From Pedosphaera sp. (lineage in GTDB: Bacteria; Verrucomicrobiota; Verrucomicrobiae; Limisphaerales; Pedosphaeraceae), in contig JAQGPB010000211.1 of assembly GCA_028293265.1 (NCBI GenBank), positions 1-6,238 of the forward strand: 6,238 nucleotides of DNA, in the 5' to 3' direction. Numbering within the stretch: the stretch's first letter is position 1; each line of letters opens with the position of its first letter. The notes under the pieces were generated by a model that saw nothing but the letters and a program-made list of their open reading frames with translations, had not been told where the DNA came from and searched no databases. Both the position numbers and the translations under genes were made by a program. Of this stretch, positions 5,448-6,238 are shown one piece after another.

Positions 5448-6107
5448 ATGCGACCATCCATTATATTACTGTCAGTTGTGTTACTGGCCCTAGTTCAGAC
5501 AGGGTGCTATACAAGGGGACCTTGGCATGTCGAGAGCGTTGACGGCCCGCTTAATGAAACAGGATCGCGGTCGAGCACCTTGGCGCGGGAACTTAAACCA
5601 CCATGGTTTGTACCAACAGGTGAGTATACGGAAAGAGCCTGGTTAAACCGCAGAGGCCGGAGGGTGCCTTTTGAAAGCGTGACGAAGGGCATTGATTCTT
5701 ATTGCGCCAACTTGCCTGAATTTCGCCAGTGGACTGCGTTGCAAGCTTACACTGACGACACACAACTCAAATTCGCTCCCGCTAAGTTTTGGATCGTATC
5801 GGTTGATCCCATCGCCGTCATCATGCTGCCGTTCACAGTGCCGAACCCCGATTCGCGGTCCCTTGATGAATTGGGTCAGGCAAAGGACGACCGCGCGCTG
5901 CTTAGCAGTATCTTGGCTAACCGCTATAATTTCGGCACACGAATCGAGGGGGCTTCATCGCTGCAGTGGTTTGTAGTTGGGAGGAGTCACGGGTTGGTTA
6001 CGGAGCATTTTGATGGTCGGCAGTTGATGCTGACCAATGGAGATTTGGTTTTGGTACTGACGAAAAGCCTGGACGGCAAAATTGATGTTACAAGACGCGC
6101 ACAATGA
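5448..6107 (+). CDS. Predicted lipoprotein of unknown function
   Basis: I do not recognise this 219-residue protein. It begins with a short signal sequence: Arg2, a hydrophobic stretch (5-16) and VQTGC ending at Cys20. This resembles a lipobox, but Gln at -3 is unusual, since Leu, Val or Ile is normal there. The mature part would be anchored in a membrane facing the periplasm. It is mixed alpha/beta-looking, with a hydrophobic strand-like segment FWIVSVDPIAVIMLPFTVP (114-132) and a C-terminal segment LMLTNGDLVLVLTKS (193-207). There are no repeats or known catalytic motifs. ATG 5448 was chosen because GGCGG (5436-5440) lies seven bases before it; the frame is open to TTG 5421, but that extension would disturb the signal peptide. 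Base composition is visibly less GC-rich than the GH13 gene, which may indicate an orphan or acquired gene. Confidence 0.72.
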   Translation: MRPSIILLSVVLLALVQTGCYTRGPWHVESVDGPLNETGSRSSTLARELKPPWFVPTGEYTERAWLNRRGRRVPFESVTKGIDSYCANLPEFRQWTALQAYTDDTQLKFAPAKFWIVSVDPIAVIMLPFTVPNPDSRSLDELGQAKDDRALLSSILANRYNFGTRIEGASSLQWFVVGRSHGLVTEHFDGRQLMLTNGDLVLVLTKSLDGKIDVTRRAQ

Positions 6108-6159
6108 TGCTGCCTAACAAATCGCAGGAGCCAACCGCCAAAGTCAGTGTTTACGCCCG

Positions 6160-6195
6160 CCCTCACCCCGGCCCTCTCCCCCGAGGAGAGGGAGA
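6160..6195. repeat. REP-like palindromic intergenic repeat
   Basis: CCCTCACCCC (6160-6169) is followed by a perfect 8-base inverted repeat CCCTCTCC (6172-6179) and GGAGAGGG (6185-6192) with a 5-base loop. This is the well-known type of dispersed repeat (CCCTCACCCC...CCCTCTCC...GGAGAGGG) found between genes in many bacteria. It lies 53 bases after the lipoprotein stop codon and could act as a transcript-end hairpin, but there is no T-tract. Confidence 0.75.
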
Positions 6196-6238
6196 ACCAG
6201 TTGTCGCATTTTGGTAAATCTGGAAGTCGTGGTTGCAT

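Noticed and set aside
5987..6238. 83-codon minus-strand frame at the right edge
   Set aside because: It overlaps the lipoprotein gene antisense and reads through the REP-like repeat; the peptide is characteristic of repeat translation.

Overview
The window looks like part of a GC-rich Gram-negative chromosome. The gene content (a tetratricopeptide/MshEN protein next to a GspE/PilB ATPase, a GH13 enzyme, a predicted lipoprotein), the frequent lack of clear Shine-Dalgarno sites and the repeat-rich intergenic DNA suggest a Verrucomicrobiota-like bacterium. That assignment is an inference from protein style, not from any marker gene.

Layout. Positions 1-2747 are read on the minus strand. A RidA-family gene (2328-2747) comes first. 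After a 259-base gap comes a two-gene unit: a TPR-MshEN protein (1178-2068), then, 6 bases later, a GspE/PilB-type secretion or pilus ATPase (start at 1171, running off the left edge). The ATPase frame is broken by an in-frame TAA at 125-127, directly after a degenerate Walker A motif. The conserved frame continues to base 1. Positions 2881-6107 are read on the plus strand: a GH13 alpha-amylase-superfamily enzyme (2881-4878) with a probable intrinsic terminator over its 3' end, then about 570 bases without a gene, then a predicted lipoprotein of unknown function (5448-6107). The right edge carries a CCCTCTCC/GGAGAGGG hairpin repeat of a type often found dispersed in bacterial intergenic DNA.

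How the genes relate. The TPR-MshEN protein and the ATPase share the same type of N-terminal domain family and are almost certainly co-transcribed. They probably act together in powering or regulating a type IV pilus or type II secretion machine. The RidA-like, GH13 and lipoprotein genes show no functional link to this pair or to each other. 4879-5447 is rich in direct and inverted repeats, including two overlapping, mutually exclusive hairpins just upstream of the lipoprotein gene.

The points most worth a second look are the broken ATPase (three changes, all explainable as G-to-T/C-to-A, raising the question of artefact versus pseudogene), the structured 4.9-5.4 kb region, and the GH13 enzyme of uncertain subfamily that may lack a C-terminal part. 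I see no convincing new defence or mobile system here.
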